Assembly: GCF_007860185.1 (NCBI RefSeq)
Contig: NZ_SJPY01000003.1
Location: 434,001 to 498,000 of the forward strand
Length of the DNA stretch: 64,000 nt
Direction of reading: 5' to 3'
Origin: Novipirellula aureliae
GTDB taxonomy: Bacteria; Planctomycetota; Planctomycetia; Pirellulales; Pirellulaceae
A program made the translations under genes and the position numbers. Numbering within the stretch: position 1 is the first letter of the stretch; each line of letters starts with the position of its first letter. Shown one piece after another: positions 46,727 through 55,481 of this stretch. The notes under the pieces are model-generated. The model was given only the letters and a program-made list of their open reading frames with translations. It was not told where the DNA came from and ran no database searches.

Positions 46727-46907
46727 GTTAATGGAGTGCGTACCTCGCTGTGTGTAAAACAAACGCATTCGAACTCAAACCGGCTTTTGCAGGATTGGCT
46801 CCGATATACTCTTGAATTCGGTTCCACTCCTAGCCGTCACGGGCGATATGGTCATGAGACTCACACAAGGGGCATGCTCCATGCCCCTCATGCATCGTTC
46901 AAGCTTT

Positions 46908-49292
46908 CTACTTCTTCTTCGCCGGGATGCTAATCGTGACGTCGTTCACACGTCCGGTGAACTCCGAGTCCTCAGCATTTTTGAAGACCTTGTCAGCCAC
47001 GGGCGTAGCCTCATCGATGCCGACATCGGCTGTTTCATCGGCTGAGTAAACCGCGGGTTGCGTCTTCTCGACTCGACCATCGGCGACTTTCTCGCCATCC
47101 ACAAAGAGAGTGGCCTGGCCTCCTTTGCCGTTGCCGCCTCCGTCATAGTCAAAGACCAATTGGATCTCGGCGCTCTTTTTATCAATCGCTTTCGGGGACG
47201 TGATGGTGTAACTCTTCAGGCCGAACCAGTTGTAGGTGTAAGCGGGTTTGCCATTGTCCATGTACAAAGCCCAGCCGCCGAACTTGCCGCCCTGGCAAAG
47301 AATCACACCTCGGTCACTCCCTTTTAGATCCACATTGGCAACGATCGTTTTCGACGTGTTCTTCTCGTTGATAAAGGTGTTCTCCAGGATCCCCGTCATA
47401 CCGTGGCCGAGGGTCAGGCTGGTTCTGTCACCCATCAGGTCAGGTCGACCAGCGATGGCTGCGTTGAAGCGTTCGTAAGACCGGTCATCCAGCGGGTAGA
47501 CACTGTTGGCAATGGCCTCCTTCTTGAACCGTTCCTGCATCTCTTTCAGTTTGTCAGGATGCTTGTCAGCCAGATTGTTCGTCAGGCTGAAGTCTTCTTC
47601 CGCATTGAAGAGTTCCCACACGTCGTTTTGCAAAGTGTGAATGGGATCATTTTCCCATGGCACACGGTGTACGACACGCGCCAGCCAGCCTTCGTGATAG
47701 ATCGCGCGGTTGGCAAAAATCTCGAAGTACTGGGTCGTGTGTCGATCTTTGGCGTTTGCATTGTCCGTTGCATACAACATGCTCACTCCAGAGAGTGGCT
47801 TCTGCTTGACGCCGTTGACCATCGTTGGCTGTGGCAGGTTCGCTGCTTCCAGGACAGTCGCTGCAACATCGTTGACGTGGTGCCACTGCGAACGAATTTC
47901 ACCTTTTGCTTTGATTCCTTTCGGCCAGTGCATGACCATCCCGTTGCGAGTGCCACCATAGTCGGCGGCCATTTGCTTGGTCCAGGTAAACGGTGCGTCC
48001 GTAGCTACGGCCCACGCCGCTGAAAAGTGCGGGAACGAATTCGGGCCACCCCAGTCGTCGGCGCGAGCCAACATGCTTTCGGTGGTTTCCGCATCAAAAA
48101 TGCCGTTCAGGTGAACCAGTTCGTTGTAGGTTCCTTCCAGGCCGCCTTCGCCACTGGAGCCGTTGTCACCCATGATGTAGATGAACAGCGTGTTGTCCAA
48201 CGCGCCCATGTCGTCGATCGCATCGGCCAGCCGCCCGACTTCATTGTCGGTGTGCTCGGCGAAGCCGGCAAACGCCTCCATTTGCAGGGCGAACAATTCG
48301 CGTTCCTTGTCACTTAGCTTTTCCCAATCCTTGATGTCCGTTGGCATGGGAGCCAGCTTGGTGCTTTCTGGAATGATGCCCATGGCTTTTTGACGAGCAA
48401 ACGTCTCTTCGCGGTACTTGAGCCAGCCAGAATCGAATTTCCCATCGTACTTTTCGATCCACTCTTTGGGAGCGTGGTGCGGAGCGTGTGTGGCTCCCGG
48501 CGCGTAGTAAATGAAGAACGGTTTTTCGGGAGTCATGACTTGTTGGAATTTCATCCAGTTGATGGCTTCGTTAGTCATGTCCGTCGTAAAGTGATAATCG
48601 GGATCGTCCTTCTTTGCGACTTTCGTGACGCCGTCAAAAATCACGGGGTCCCACTGGTTGGTTTCGCCGCCAATAAAGCCATAGAACTTGTCAAATCCGG
48701 AGTGCGTTGGCCAGCGGAAATACGGTCCGGAAACTGATACCTCCCAGGTGGGCGTTTCATGCCATTTGCCAAATGCGGCTGTGCTATAGCCGTTGTGACG
48801 CAGAGTCTCTGCAAAGTATTTCGCGTCGTTCGATCGTTCGCCCTGGTTGCCAGGAAATCCGGTGGCAATTTCCATCACACAACCGACGTTGACCTCGTGA
48901 TGATTCCTGCCTGACAACAAGGCGGCTCTTGTGGGGGAGCACAAAGCGGTGGTATGAAAATGGTTGAAGCGCAAACCGCCATTTGCCAAACGATCAAAGG
49001 TCGGTGTTTCAATGGCTCCACCAAAAGTGCTTGTCGCACCGAAGCCAATGTCATCAATCAAAACAATAACGACGTTGGGAGCGCCTGCGGGTGGCTTGAT
49101 CTGAAACATCGGAGGCTTGGTGGCATCTCGAGCGTCCAGCACCTCAATCGGTGCGTATGTCGGTGGCTGTATAGGCAGAACCGTTCTGTCCATTTTGTAC
49201 TGGGCTCCGTCTTGCGCCGTGGCAGTCTGGTTGTTGCAAACCAGCAGCGCCGCGACCATCGCGAAAAGGATGAATTGAATTGGTTTCACCAT
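46908..49292 (-). CDS. Arylsulfatase (periplasmic, type I sulfatase)
   Basis: 794 residues from the ATG at 49292, which has AGGAG seven bases upstream. Signal peptide FILFAMVAALLVCNNQTATAQ. The sulfatase signature CSPTR (Cys118) is the residue turned to formylglycine, followed by LLSGRN; metal ligands include Asp80/Asp81 in VLIDDIGFG, and the later DNGSSGEGG region. The overall length and blocks (WHETPTWEVS, GATHAPHHAPKEWIEKYDG, WRPKGIKAKG-like) resemble the Pseudomonas AtsA-type subfamily. About 180 C-terminal residues (TSLTLGHGMTGILENTFINEK onward) form a beta-rich domain. It should remove sulfate from sulfated polysaccharide or small aryl sulfates. It is downstream of the HAD gene on the same strand, about 170 bases away. 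No formylglycine-generating enzyme is in the window. Confidence 0.93.
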   Translation of the reverse strand: MVKPIQFILFAMVAALLVCNNQTATAQDGAQYKMDRTVLPIQPPTYAPIEVLDARDATKPPMFQIKPPAGAPNVVIVLIDDIGFGATSTFGGAIETPTFDRLANGGLRFNHFHTTALCSPTRAALLSGRNHHEVNVGCVMEIATGFPGNQGERSNDAKYFAETLRHNGYSTAAFGKWHETPTWEVSVSGPYFRWPTHSGFDKFYGFIGGETNQWDPVIFDGVTKVAKKDDPDYHFTTDMTNEAINWMKFQQVMTPEKPFFIYYAPGATHAPHHAPKEWIEKYDGKFDSGWLKYREETFARQKAMGIIPESTKLAPMPTDIKDWEKLSDKERELFALQMEAFAGFAEHTDNEVGRLADAIDDMGALDNTLFIYIMGDNGSSGEGGLEGTYNELVHLNGIFDAETTESMLARADDWGGPNSFPHFSAAWAVATDAPFTWTKQMAADYGGTRNGMVMHWPKGIKAKGEIRSQWHHVNDVAATVLEAANLPQPTMVNGVKQKPLSGVSMLYATDNANAKDRHTTQYFEIFANRAIYHEGWLARVVHRVPWENDPIHTLQNDVWELFNAEEDFSLTNNLADKHPDKLKEMQERFKKEAIANSVYPLDDRSYERFNAAIAGRPDLMGDRTSLTLGHGMTGILENTFINEKNTSKTIVANVDLKGSDRGVILCQGGKFGGWALYMDNGKPAYTYNWFGLKSYTITSPKAIDKKSAEIQLVFDYDGGGNGKGGQATLFVDGEKVADGRVEKTQPAVYSADETADVGIDEATPVADKVFKNAEDSEFTGRVNDVTISIPAKKK

Positions 49293-49377
49293 GTTGTTTC
49301 TCCTATTTGAAGTGTCATTTTGCATTGTTGTGCCTTGCGTAAAGAATGTTTGTCAATTCCTACTCCATCAGATGTGG

Positions 49378-49428
49378 CTGTGGCTTCCAGCCACAGTGTT
49401 TTTTCTGAACTGGGGCTGGAAGCCCCAG
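49378..49428. repeat. Double hairpin (GGCTTCCAG type), copy 2
   Basis: Two neighbouring stems, ctgtggc-ttcca-gccacag (49378-49396) and ctggggct-gga-agccccag (49410-49428), which are also inverted to each other. It sits between the HAD stop and the sulfatase start, in the place where a stabilising or terminating structure would act. Confidence 0.8.
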
Positions 49429-49464
49429 TCACGACTCCTTCACAGTTCGATCTCACCCGGTTGG

Positions 49465-50490
49465 TTAATCGTTTGAAAATATGGTCTTCCAGTCGGACTT
49501 CATGTTGACGACGTTCCAACCTTGTGCCTTCGCCTGCTTGAGCGAAGCGTTGTCTTTTTCCGCGTAGGCGAATTCACGTTTGTCATCATCGTGATTAACG
49601 AGCAATTGGAATGAAGGCAGAGTGTTGCTGTGGCAATACGTCAACATGCCGATGTCGCCACCGCTGCGAACGTTTCCGCCTGCAAAGATCGGTTTGCGAC
49701 CAATGTGCAAATCAATTCCCGTGGGCTTGGTCGCCTTGTCATTGAAGAACAGGTGGTCCGCCGTCTTGAACAATTGCCACTTGCCATCGACCTGTTTGAA
49801 CTCATTTCGGCCGTTAGTCCCGATCACGTTTTCCGGAACAATCCCATAGGTTTCTTCCGAGATGGCTCGCATGAAATCGATTCCGCCGCCGGAACAGATA
49901 TAGGTTTTGAACCCATTGGCACGGAGGTAAGCCAGCAACTCAACCATCGGTGCGTAGGCGAGATGTGTGTAAGCCACTTTGAGCTTCGGGTGTTTGGCGG
50001 TCGCAAAGAAATCCCTGACGTGGCGATCAAACTCTTCCACCGACATACCGGCATGGGATGTTTCGATCACTTTCAGAATTTCATGTCCGCCGCTGAGCAG
50101 ATCGTCAACGAGACGTTGCACGTCGCCGGCAAGCACAGATTTATACGGTTCCTGTTCCTTCCATCCGGGATGATCGCCTGCCATCGCCTTAATGCGATAG
50201 ACAGCGAATTCAAACTGCACTACCGGTTGTTCGCACCATAAAGTTCCATCTTGATCGAAGGTCGCGATCCGCTGTTCAGGCAGCACAAACTTCGGGCCAC
50301 CCTCTTTGGTGACATCCTGCACGAACTGGAGGATCGCCGCTTTGGTCGGTCCGTCATTCCATGATCCCAGCGGATCCGCTTGCCGCGTACTACTGACGCT
50401 TGTGGCCAGCGGCTGCTCCTGGGCCATTGTTGATACCGCCAGCATTAGAGTCAGGCCGATACCCATCATTACATGTTGAATCATCTTCAT
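49465..50490 (-). CDS. Exported HAD-superfamily hydrolase (phosphatase-like)
   Basis: 341 residues with signal peptide MMGIGLTLMLAVSTMA. HAD motif I is FDQDGTLW (both Asp present), motif II is ICSGGG, motif III Lys is likely in the region before DLHIGRKPI, and motif IV is GGNVRSGGDIGML. So the catalytic set seems intact. The protein belongs to the SerB-like type of phosphoserine-phosphatase fold with a helical cap. It lies upstream of the arylsulfatase on the same strand and the pair is closed at both ends by related palindromes, which suggests joint transfer or joint control. Substrate unknown. Confidence 0.85.
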   Translation of the reverse strand: MKMIQHVMMGIGLTLMLAVSTMAQEQPLATSVSSTRQADPLGSWNDGPTKAAILQFVQDVTKEGGPKFVLPEQRIATFDQDGTLWCEQPVVQFEFAVYRIKAMAGDHPGWKEQEPYKSVLAGDVQRLVDDLLSGGHEILKVIETSHAGMSVEEFDRHVRDFFATAKHPKLKVAYTHLAYAPMVELLAYLRANGFKTYICSGGGIDFMRAISEETYGIVPENVIGTNGRNEFKQVDGKWQLFKTADHLFFNDKATKPTGIDLHIGRKPIFAGGNVRSGGDIGMLTYCHSNTLPSFQLLVNHDDDKREFAYAEKDNASLKQAKAQGWNVVNMKSDWKTIFSND

Positions 50491-50527
50491 CTCGCTTTCA
50501 TTGTTTGTAGTTTCGTGCCATATATGG

Positions 50528-50546
50528 CTGTCGCTTCTAGCCGCAG
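50528..50546. repeat. Palindrome (GCTTCTAG type), copy 3
   Basis: ctgtcgct-tct-agccgcag, one mismatch in the stem. A degraded relative of the two palindromes around the sulfatase, placed just upstream of the HAD gene. Confidence 0.55.
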
Positions 50547-50628
50547 CGCTCGGTCAAGTGAATGATGTTCGAATACATGATGTGGGTATCGTGCTTCACT
50601 CTTCCAATTGTCCGCTGTACTAGAAGAA

Positions 50629-50666
50629 GGGCATCACTAACGATTAGGGATAAGTTAGTGATGCCC
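50629..50666. other. Perfect 13-bp stem hairpin
   Basis: gggcatcactaac (50629-50641) and gttagtgatgccc (50654-50666) pair without mismatch around a 12-base loop. No T run on either side, so it may be a REP-like unit, a protein-binding operator, or the stem of a small RNA. It lies between the HAD gene and the LuxR regulator. Confidence 0.6.
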
Positions 50667-51019
50667 GGCGGGAAGGGATGCGGATTATGCCGCGGGAGGC
50701 TCGCTGTGGAGAACGAAATCAATCCGAAAGTCGAGTGGGCCCCTTAAATGACAGTGTTACAACACGATTTCTAGAAAAGTGCCAAACCACCCTGCCGGCA
50801 GATGCAGCCAGTCAGCACTGGTGAGGGTGTGATTCGTTGCCTCCGATAGGTGGCCCGCTGGTGCATCAGGGGGTTTGCGAAAATAAACGATTCCGCAACA
50901 TTCGGCTTTCCGCTTCGGTTTCGAGTTTCCGTGGGGCGAGACCGCCTACGGGTCGCCTACCCGGGAGTTTTGCGTGACAACCAAGACGCAGGATTCCAAT
51001 CTCAGTTTCAGCCGTCCTT

Positions 51020-53881
51020 CTAACCCACTTTCAACAGCCCAAGTTCCTCGGCCTTGAGCACGGCCTGACGTCGGCCCGTGACATGAAGCTTCTCGAAGAG
51101 GTGCTTCACGTGCGTCCGAACGGTCCAGACCGAGATGGAGAGGGCTTTCGCGATTTCCTTGTCGTAGAGCCGCTCGGCCAGCAATTGCAGGGTTTCGAGT
51201 TCTCGATTGGTCAACGGCTCAACATAGGGCTCTGTGCGTGACGTCCCCTCGGCGTCGGAAGGACCCGATTCAGCGACGGGAACGCTCGTCTTCGTCTGCC
51301 CCGATGACTCGTGCTCTTTTGCACTCGGGATCTCCGCAAAGGTCTCCAGTAGGCGATCGACAAAATCAATCGAGACATTTTCTAATGGTGCTCGTTGGAG
51401 CAGGCTGGCCATCGGTTGGCCCAACTCCAAAAATGGCCGGACCCATCCCCCTGACTCGGCGAGTGCCAGCGCCTCGTCAAGTGAGTTGAACGCATCATCG
51501 GTAGAGCCTTGCCTGTCCAGTGCGACGGATTGTAGGACGGCAGCTTCAATCGTTTGGCAAGTGAATCGACAAGACTCACTCACCGAGCGAATCGATTTCA
51601 GGAGTTTGGTCGCGGTTGCCAAATCTCGCTTTGAACCAGCTGTGATCAAAACTCTCGCCTGAGTGATCGCTGGGGCTTGTAGCCAGAGGAACAAAGTTGA
51701 GGGTATTGCCTGTTCGTTCACAGAGCGAGCCCATTGCAAGGCTTGCGCCGTGTCACCCCGCAATAAAGCGAGTCGCGCCTGCAACGAATCGGCCAAATCC
51801 AGGTATTGACGTTCGTTTATGTTCTGGGCGAATTCCCGCAATTGCTTATTTGTCTCGTCGGCTTCAGTCTCCAGGCCTCGGAGTTGATGCGAGAGCGCTA
51901 AGCCAGCCATCGCATCAACAGCCGCCCTGGATTCCAAAACGTACCTCAGCTCCACGGCAGCAGCAAAATGCTTCGAAGCAGCCTCAAGTTCGCCGCCATG
52001 CAAGTGGCTACAAGCGTGGAAGTACGAAGCCCAGGCCTCCGTATTGCGGATGCGGAGTTTACTGGCCACAAGCTTTAGACGTTGTGCGTTGAGGCGAGAG
52101 CGATGCAGATCACCCGAGATCGTGTGTACAAAGGCCAAGCCGGCCAGAAGTCTCGAGAAAATCTGATTTTCGGAAGCGCCGAAACGAGCGATCCGGTCTT
52201 CTAATCCTCGAACAGCACGCTCCTCTTGCCCGCCCATGCAAAACGCTAGTGCGAGCAGCAATTCAGCCTCGCCCTCGTACGGAGTCTTTTCGCCCGCAAG
52301 CTTCGACAACGACTCTTCGAAATGCTGCTGACTGCTCTGAGCATTGCCTTCCCAGTATTCCAGGAATCCCCGAAAGTAGGCAAGTTCTCCCCAAACGGTC
52401 GGCTCTACCGTCTGCTCACGTAACAAGTTTTCCACCTGTTCGACGATCGTCGGGATTCGCGCGACTTGAAATCGGCAGAGCGCAATCGAGGCCTCGGTCA
52501 ACAGCAACCTTGGCCGCTGCTGTTTGACGTCGTCGGGAAGCATCGACAGCCAACGCTCAACCACATACCAGCGATCCGCGGCGAACTCGTCGAGGCGACA
52601 CCTCTCGATGATTTCGGCTGCTCGCACCACGTCTTCCGCTGCCAGGGCATGTTCGATCGATTCCGTGATCAACCCCTGGGTCTCATACCAAACACTGCCC
52701 CGAGAGTGCACGCCGGCAACGTCCTTGGGCGAATAGCACTGTTGCAGTTGCCTTCTTAGCAGGTCTTGGAACAGATGATGGTAGCGAAACCACTGGCCAC
52801 CCGAATCCAACGGAACAACGAACAGATTGGCAAGCTGGGCGTCTTCAATGAAGTTCTCGCCGCTCGTGATCTTGTCAGTGGAATCGTTTGGCGAGACGTA
52901 AACCGCTTCGACAAGCGAGGGGCAAAAACGACTCAATACAGAGGTCTGCAGTAAGCAATCACGCGTCGCCGCCGGTTGCCCGGTCAGAACTTGTTCAGAT
53001 AGGTAGTCGTACACTTGTTGAAAGCCACCCTTCAACCCAGACAAGAACGCTTCTGGGTCAGACTGGTTGCGAAGGACAAGACCGACCAGGTGCAGGCCAA
53101 CCATCCACCCCTCTATCTGCTGCTCGAGGTGATCGAGTGTCGCTTGACTGACGGACACTTCCGCCATCTCGCCAAGCACTGCGTTGACTTCCGCATTCGT
53201 GAAGCGGAGATCGTCCTGGCGAATTTCTGTCAACCAGCCCCGTGCCCGAAGTGATGCCATTGAGATCGGCGGATCGTGCCGCGTCACCAATACCAGATGC
53301 AGCGGACGTGGTGGATGAAGCAACAGTTTGTCGAGTAATTCGTGGATACCGGAATTCGAAATCAGATGGTAATCATCCAACACGACAATCAGAGGCTCGG
53401 CAATGGAATCCAAATCGTTACTCAAGGTTTCTGCGAGCAGTAACGAAGGTGGCAACTGTGCCGCCTTAAGCAGAACAGCAGTGTCCGAACATGCTGTTGG
53501 AAAGCGGACTTGAACTGCGGCGACCAGATAGCTCAAGAAGATCCTGAGTTCACTATTCTCCTCGCCTAATTGCACCCAGGCAGGTTTGACTTCGGCATCC
53601 TGTAACCACTGCGAAACCAACGTCGTCTTGCCATAGCCCGCCGGCGCCGACACGACCGTCAACGGTCGGCGAGGATTCCGCTGCAGCAATTCGAGTAATC
53701 GCGGACGAGAGACGAGACGCTGCACCGCCACGGGCGGTCGCACCTTGGTCCGCAGAATCGTCGTCGCAGAGGGTTGGCCCATCCCTGTAGTGGCGTTCGG
53801 ATCGTTAGTTCCTGACTTTCGCAACTTTTCCTGCCTGTTCTGAGTACAAATTGCATTCGTGGTCGGACCGCATAAGATCAT
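51020..53881 (-). CDS. MalT-type LuxR family ATP-dependent transcriptional regulator
   Basis: 953 residues in the large STAND-type LuxR subfamily. Walker A is APAGYGKTT (residues 79-87) after the family entry RPPVAVQRLVSRPRLLELL; the Walker B-like block is PLIVVLDDYHLI. The middle (about 420-840) is a helical TPR-like solenoid that in MalT binds the inducer. The C-terminal HTH is LTNRELETLQLLAERLYDKEIAKALSISVWTVRTHVKHLFEKL. Such proteins activate transcription when ATP and a small effector are bound. A later ATG (MGQPSATTILRTK, residue 34) may be the true start. The neighbour genes do not reveal the regulon; the sulfatase/HAD pair is the closest on the same strand. Confidence 0.9.
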   Translation of the reverse strand: MILCGPTTNAICTQNRQEKLRKSGTNDPNATTGMGQPSATTILRTKVRPPVAVQRLVSRPRLLELLQRNPRRPLTVVSAPAGYGKTTLVSQWLQDAEVKPAWVQLGEENSELRIFLSYLVAAVQVRFPTACSDTAVLLKAAQLPPSLLLAETLSNDLDSIAEPLIVVLDDYHLISNSGIHELLDKLLLHPPRPLHLVLVTRHDPPISMASLRARGWLTEIRQDDLRFTNAEVNAVLGEMAEVSVSQATLDHLEQQIEGWMVGLHLVGLVLRNQSDPEAFLSGLKGGFQQVYDYLSEQVLTGQPAATRDCLLQTSVLSRFCPSLVEAVYVSPNDSTDKITSGENFIEDAQLANLFVVPLDSGGQWFRYHHLFQDLLRRQLQQCYSPKDVAGVHSRGSVWYETQGLITESIEHALAAEDVVRAAEIIERCRLDEFAADRWYVVERWLSMLPDDVKQQRPRLLLTEASIALCRFQVARIPTIVEQVENLLREQTVEPTVWGELAYFRGFLEYWEGNAQSSQQHFEESLSKLAGEKTPYEGEAELLLALAFCMGGQEERAVRGLEDRIARFGASENQIFSRLLAGLAFVHTISGDLHRSRLNAQRLKLVASKLRIRNTEAWASYFHACSHLHGGELEAASKHFAAAVELRYVLESRAAVDAMAGLALSHQLRGLETEADETNKQLREFAQNINERQYLDLADSLQARLALLRGDTAQALQWARSVNEQAIPSTLFLWLQAPAITQARVLITAGSKRDLATATKLLKSIRSVSESCRFTCQTIEAAVLQSVALDRQGSTDDAFNSLDEALALAESGGWVRPFLELGQPMASLLQRAPLENVSIDFVDRLLETFAEIPSAKEHESSGQTKTSVPVAESGPSDAEGTSRTEPYVEPLTNRELETLQLLAERLYDKEIAKALSISVWTVRTHVKHLFEKLHVTGRRQAVLKAEELGLLKVG

Positions 53882-54077
53882 ACACGAATCGTACTACGGA
53901 GATAGGAAACGCGAGGCGAATCTTTCACGGCCAAGACCGAATTGGCAAAGCTCCGATCCGAGTGATCGTCATGAATGAAAGGTACGTGACTGGTTCAAGA
54001 TACGTGTTCCAACGCATGATCGTTTTCTATTTCCACTCACGAAAGAGACCTGCGGTATCGACCGCCGAACTTCGAAG

Positions 54078-54857
54078 ATGATGAACCATGATCTAAAGAT
54101 TGCGAGAGCAACTTGGATTGCTGAAGCTGGCGATGCCGATGCCGATGCCGATGCCGAGAAGGAAATTCGAGAAGCGAGCGACTATCTGAAATACGAAAAT
54201 GCTGCGGGGCTTTTTGCGGATTTTCACGCAAACCGCCACACCTTCATCACCAATCTGGCGCACGGTGGTGTACTACCCAAGGTTGCTCAGACTCTCGCCC
54301 GCCACAGTGACATCCGTCTGACGATGAATACTTACACCCACACCGATCTTAATGAGCAAGTGGCAGCCATTGCGAAATTGCCTAGTTTTACCGCCACGCC
54401 AAATCCCGCTACAGTTGATAAGGCGACAGGCGATCCTGAAGCCGTGCAGCGCCACAGCAGCACTTCGGTGGCGGGTGACGGCGAAGATAGGCAGTTCATG
54501 GCAGAGGCCGGAATAATTCCCGAGTGCAATTGCCAAGATAGTGATTGCCGTAAGTCCTTTGAGAATCGGGACTTGTCGGGCCATGACAACGCATGTCATA
54601 GAAAAGAAGAAGTACACCCGGAGGGATTCGAACCCCCAACCCTCGGTTCCGAAGACCAAGGAGATCAAGATTCAAGAACTTGTTTCGAGTGTCGTAAAGT
54701 CTTTGAATTTCAGGGCTTACGTCGTTTCGCTGCCTTCAGTCATCGTGCGTGTTCATTACACAAATTACGTCTAATGGCACATTATACCATGAATTCTGTC
54801 CCGGATTCTGTCCCCAAAATCGAGACCGAGGGTTGGACGAAAAGGGCCATCGCCTGA
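54078..54857 (+). pseudogene. Tyrosine recombinase (integrase) C-terminal remnant
   Basis: Residues 1-105 match the end of a phage-type integrase: FADFHANRHTFITNLAHGGV carries the HxxR pair, and LARHSDIRLTMNTYTHTDL carries the final His and the catalytic Tyr. The first catalytic Arg and about 250 residues of core-binding and catalytic domain are missing; upstream sequence to 53882 has no matching frame. A hexamer array (gatgcc, four copies, 54132-54155) has added DADADADA. After about residue 105 the frame simply runs on, through the tRNA fragment (EGFEPPTLGSED, a well-known peptide made when tRNA ends are translated). So the annotated 259-residue protein is not real as a whole. Confidence 0.75.
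54613..54659 (-). other. 3' half of tRNA-Arg(TCG): probable attachment-site scar
   Basis: On the minus strand the sequence gives an anticodon loop CTTCGGA (anticodon TCG at 54650-54652), anticodon stem ACCGA on the 3' side, a five-base variable loop, a T arm GGGGG-TTCGAAT-CCCTC and the acceptor strand CGGGTGT plus A73. The 5' half is missing: no matching ACACCCG acceptor strand or D arm is found upstream, and the 5' anticodon stem reads TTGGT, pairing imperfectly. This pattern, beside an integrase, is what is left at one end of an element that integrated into the 3' part of a tRNA gene. Confidence 0.75.
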
Positions 54858-54953
54858 CTTTACACTACGGGTTGAACAGCAAGCTGATCGTCCAAAGTGA
54901 AGCTTACGAACTTCGGCTCGATGAGCTGAGTGTTACCTGCGTCAATAGTATGG

Positions 54954-55481
54954 CTAGTGCTCTCGGATCGAGAGCACGTCACCCGTTCCGTCACCGTGGA
55001 TGATGTGGTCGAGAACGGTGATGCCAAGCAGCTTCCCTGCTTCCGTGAGCTGGTCGGTTACTTGGATGTCTTCACGGCTTGGCTCCGTGTTGCCTGAAGG
55101 ATGATTGTGCGAGAGCAAGATGGCCGATGATCCTTCTATCATCGCTGGCTTGAATACTTCGCGAGGATGCACAAGCGAGGCATCGAGCGTTCCGACTGTC
55201 ACCTTTACAACGCACTGTACCCGGTGCTTTGTATCGAGGCACGCTACTATGAATTGCTCCTGGTCGTTGGCAGGATGCCGCTTCCAATAACCGGCAAAAA
55301 ACGTTTTCGCTGCCTCCGTACTGGTGATGCACGGTCGGTCTTGTAGCGATCCTTCGAAGACGAGGGATACGCGTTTTACTGAGGCGTATCGTGCATCTTC
55401 AGCAAGCGTCGGCAACGTCGCTTCCGCCAATACGTGCTGCTGAGTATCTGCTCTTTCAAAATCAAATTGGTATTGCCTCAT
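54954..55481 (-). CDS. RadC/JAB-domain protein
   Basis: 175 residues. The RadC-like MPN+ motif is SHNHPSGNTEPSREDIQVTDQL with the usual upstream Glu and Asp positions, then LGITVLDHIIHGDG. The N-terminal helix-hairpin-helix of full RadC is absent: residues 1-60 are unlike it (VFEGSLQDRPCITSTEAAKTFFAGYW). Short RadC proteins of this kind are typical of mobile elements and plasmids; the biochemical role is not settled. It diverges from ssb and lies 300 bases from the tRNA scar. Confidence 0.88.
   Translation of the reverse strand: MRQYQFDFERADTQQHVLAEATLPTLAEDARYASVKRVSLVFEGSLQDRPCITSTEAAKTFFAGYWKRHPANDQEQFIVACLDTKHRVQCVVKVTVGTLDASLVHPREVFKPAMIEGSSAILLSHNHPSGNTEPSREDIQVTDQLTEAGKLLGITVLDHIIHGDGTGDVLSIREH

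Larger units (their letters stand above)
45947..46907. other. Region of about 960 bases without genes
   Basis: It starts after the transposase scar and runs to the sulfatase stop. It contains the AT-rich inverted repeat 46070-46235, the palindrome 46662-46726, and no open frame with recognisable content. Probably the decayed site of a former mobile element; nothing RNA-like was seen. Confidence 0.55.
50491..51019. other. Gap of about 530 bases without a gene
   Basis: Contains the third palindrome and the strong hairpin at 50629. No open frame with family character was found, and the sequence after 50760 has no visible structure. Confidence 0.5.

Noticed and set aside
46544-46933. Two overlapping small frames around the palindrome at 46662
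   Set aside because: They arise from the palindrome being open on both strands; no start signals and no family character.
54600-54660. Complete tRNA gene
   Set aside because: Only the 3' half folds; there is no 5' acceptor strand or D arm in the upstream 80 bases, so it is a fragment.
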